From Paracoccus mutanolyticus (GTDB lineage Bacteria > Pseudomonadota > Alphaproteobacteria > Rhodobacterales > Rhodobacteraceae), in contig NZ_CP030239.1 of the NCBI RefSeq assembly GCF_003285265.1, positions 2,066,501 through 2,130,500 on the forward strand: 64,000 nucleotides of DNA, given 5' to 3'. The notes under the pieces are model-generated. The model had not been told where the DNA came from and did not search any database. It was given only the letters and a program-made list of their open reading frames with translations. Made by a program: the position numbers and the translations under genes. How positions within the stretch are numbered: position 1 is the first letter of the stretch; every line of letters starts with the position of its first letter. Below, piece by piece: positions 63,843 through 64,000 of the stretch.

Positions 63843-64000
63843 TCAGGCTCGCGCCCGCTCCAGCATGGCCCGCAGGACCGGAAAGAACCGCTCGGCGCCC
63901 GGATAGCCCTCGAACCGCGTCACCTCCAGCCCGTCCCGCAGCAGGATGAAGCTGGGCGTCAGCCAGGGCTTGCGATCCAGCGCCAGCCCGTCGGGATAGG
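63843..64000 (-). CDS. Thioredoxin-fold protein, C-terminal part only
   Basis: The last 51 codons before a TGA at 63843-63845. LTPSFILLRDGLEVTRFEGY has the cis-proline signature (TPSF) and following beta strands of a thioredoxin-like fold, resembling SoxS/SoxW-type proteins of Paracoccus. The active-site CXXC region lies beyond the window edge. The gene runs in from the right, upstream of serS on the same strand. Confidence 0.7.
   Translation of the reverse strand, partial: YPDGLALDRKPWLTPSFILLRDGLEVTRFEGYPGAERFFPVLRAMLERARA

Overview
The window reads as chromosomal core DNA of a GC-rich alphaproteobacterium of the Rhodobacteraceae, most like Paracoccus. The clues are an E1-beta subunit of pyruvate dehydrogenase carrying its own lipoyl domain, LpxI in place of LpxH, short HisG with HisZ, the hisD/UPF0262/low-Mr phosphatase trio, a four-subunit sarcosine oxidase, and families largely confined to this group (DUF1285, DUF1523, DUF2948, RSP_2648-type PIN). 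I see no prophage, insertion sequence, CRISPR array, plasmid functions or rRNA. One tRNA (Thr, GGT anticodon) is present. No gene-free stretch exceeds 300 bases once the tRNA is counted.

Layout. 1-2900, minus strand: pyruvate dehydrogenase E1-alpha, E1-beta and the start of E2, with an FtsB/DivIC-like gene upstream. 3.0-8.6 kb: two small membrane proteins, deoC followed by a two-domain ALDH16-like dehydrogenase (deoxyribose phosphate to acetaldehyde to acetate), a hydroxypyruvate-isomerase-like gene and DUF1285. 8.6-15.4 kb: a MoxR/DUF58/BatA-like/DUF4159/amidotransferase-fold cluster. 15.4-18.7 kb: fabZ-lpxA-lpxI-lpxB (lipid A). 18.7-25.1 kb: ridA, a 25-residue membrane peptide, a lipoprotein, tRNA-Thr, murA, hisD and its two followers, and a PAS protein. 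25.2-32.6 kb: Entner-Doudoroff genes edd and zwf-pgl-pgi, with rlmI and a PIN gene between them; edd and zwf both carry a GTTA-N-CG-N-TAAC palindrome at the promoter. 32.9-44.5 kb: metY, a SIMPL protein, a very large Pro/Ala-rich single-pass protein with GspL/PilM-like and GspC/PilP-like ends, a Kef-type antiporter, gatB, DUF2254, DUF4177 and slyX. 44.5-49.4 kb: hisS-hisZ-hisG, then ruvX and ccmI on the other strand. 49.6-55.6 kb: sarcosine oxidase soxB...soxD-soxA-soxG with two extra genes inside. 55.6-64 kb: a lipoprotein, sodB, rarD, a YfgM-like protein, bamB, der, a membrane protein, serS and the end of a thioredoxin-fold gene.

The strongest global signal is technical. About 26 of 63 genes, including essential ones (murA, gatB, hisS, serS, lpxB, der), are broken or locally scrambled by one- or two-base indels, often several within 100 bases. 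The pattern points to an unpolished sequence rather than gene decay. I therefore annotate these genes at full span as CDS and give the approximate frameshift position in each.

The observations most worth following are a dispersed inverted repeat built on GGGTATTTG whose two arms co-vary, three GTGTACGC repeats spaced exactly one helical turn apart, the paired LacI-type operators on edd and zwf, and the GspL/PilP-like fusion protein.
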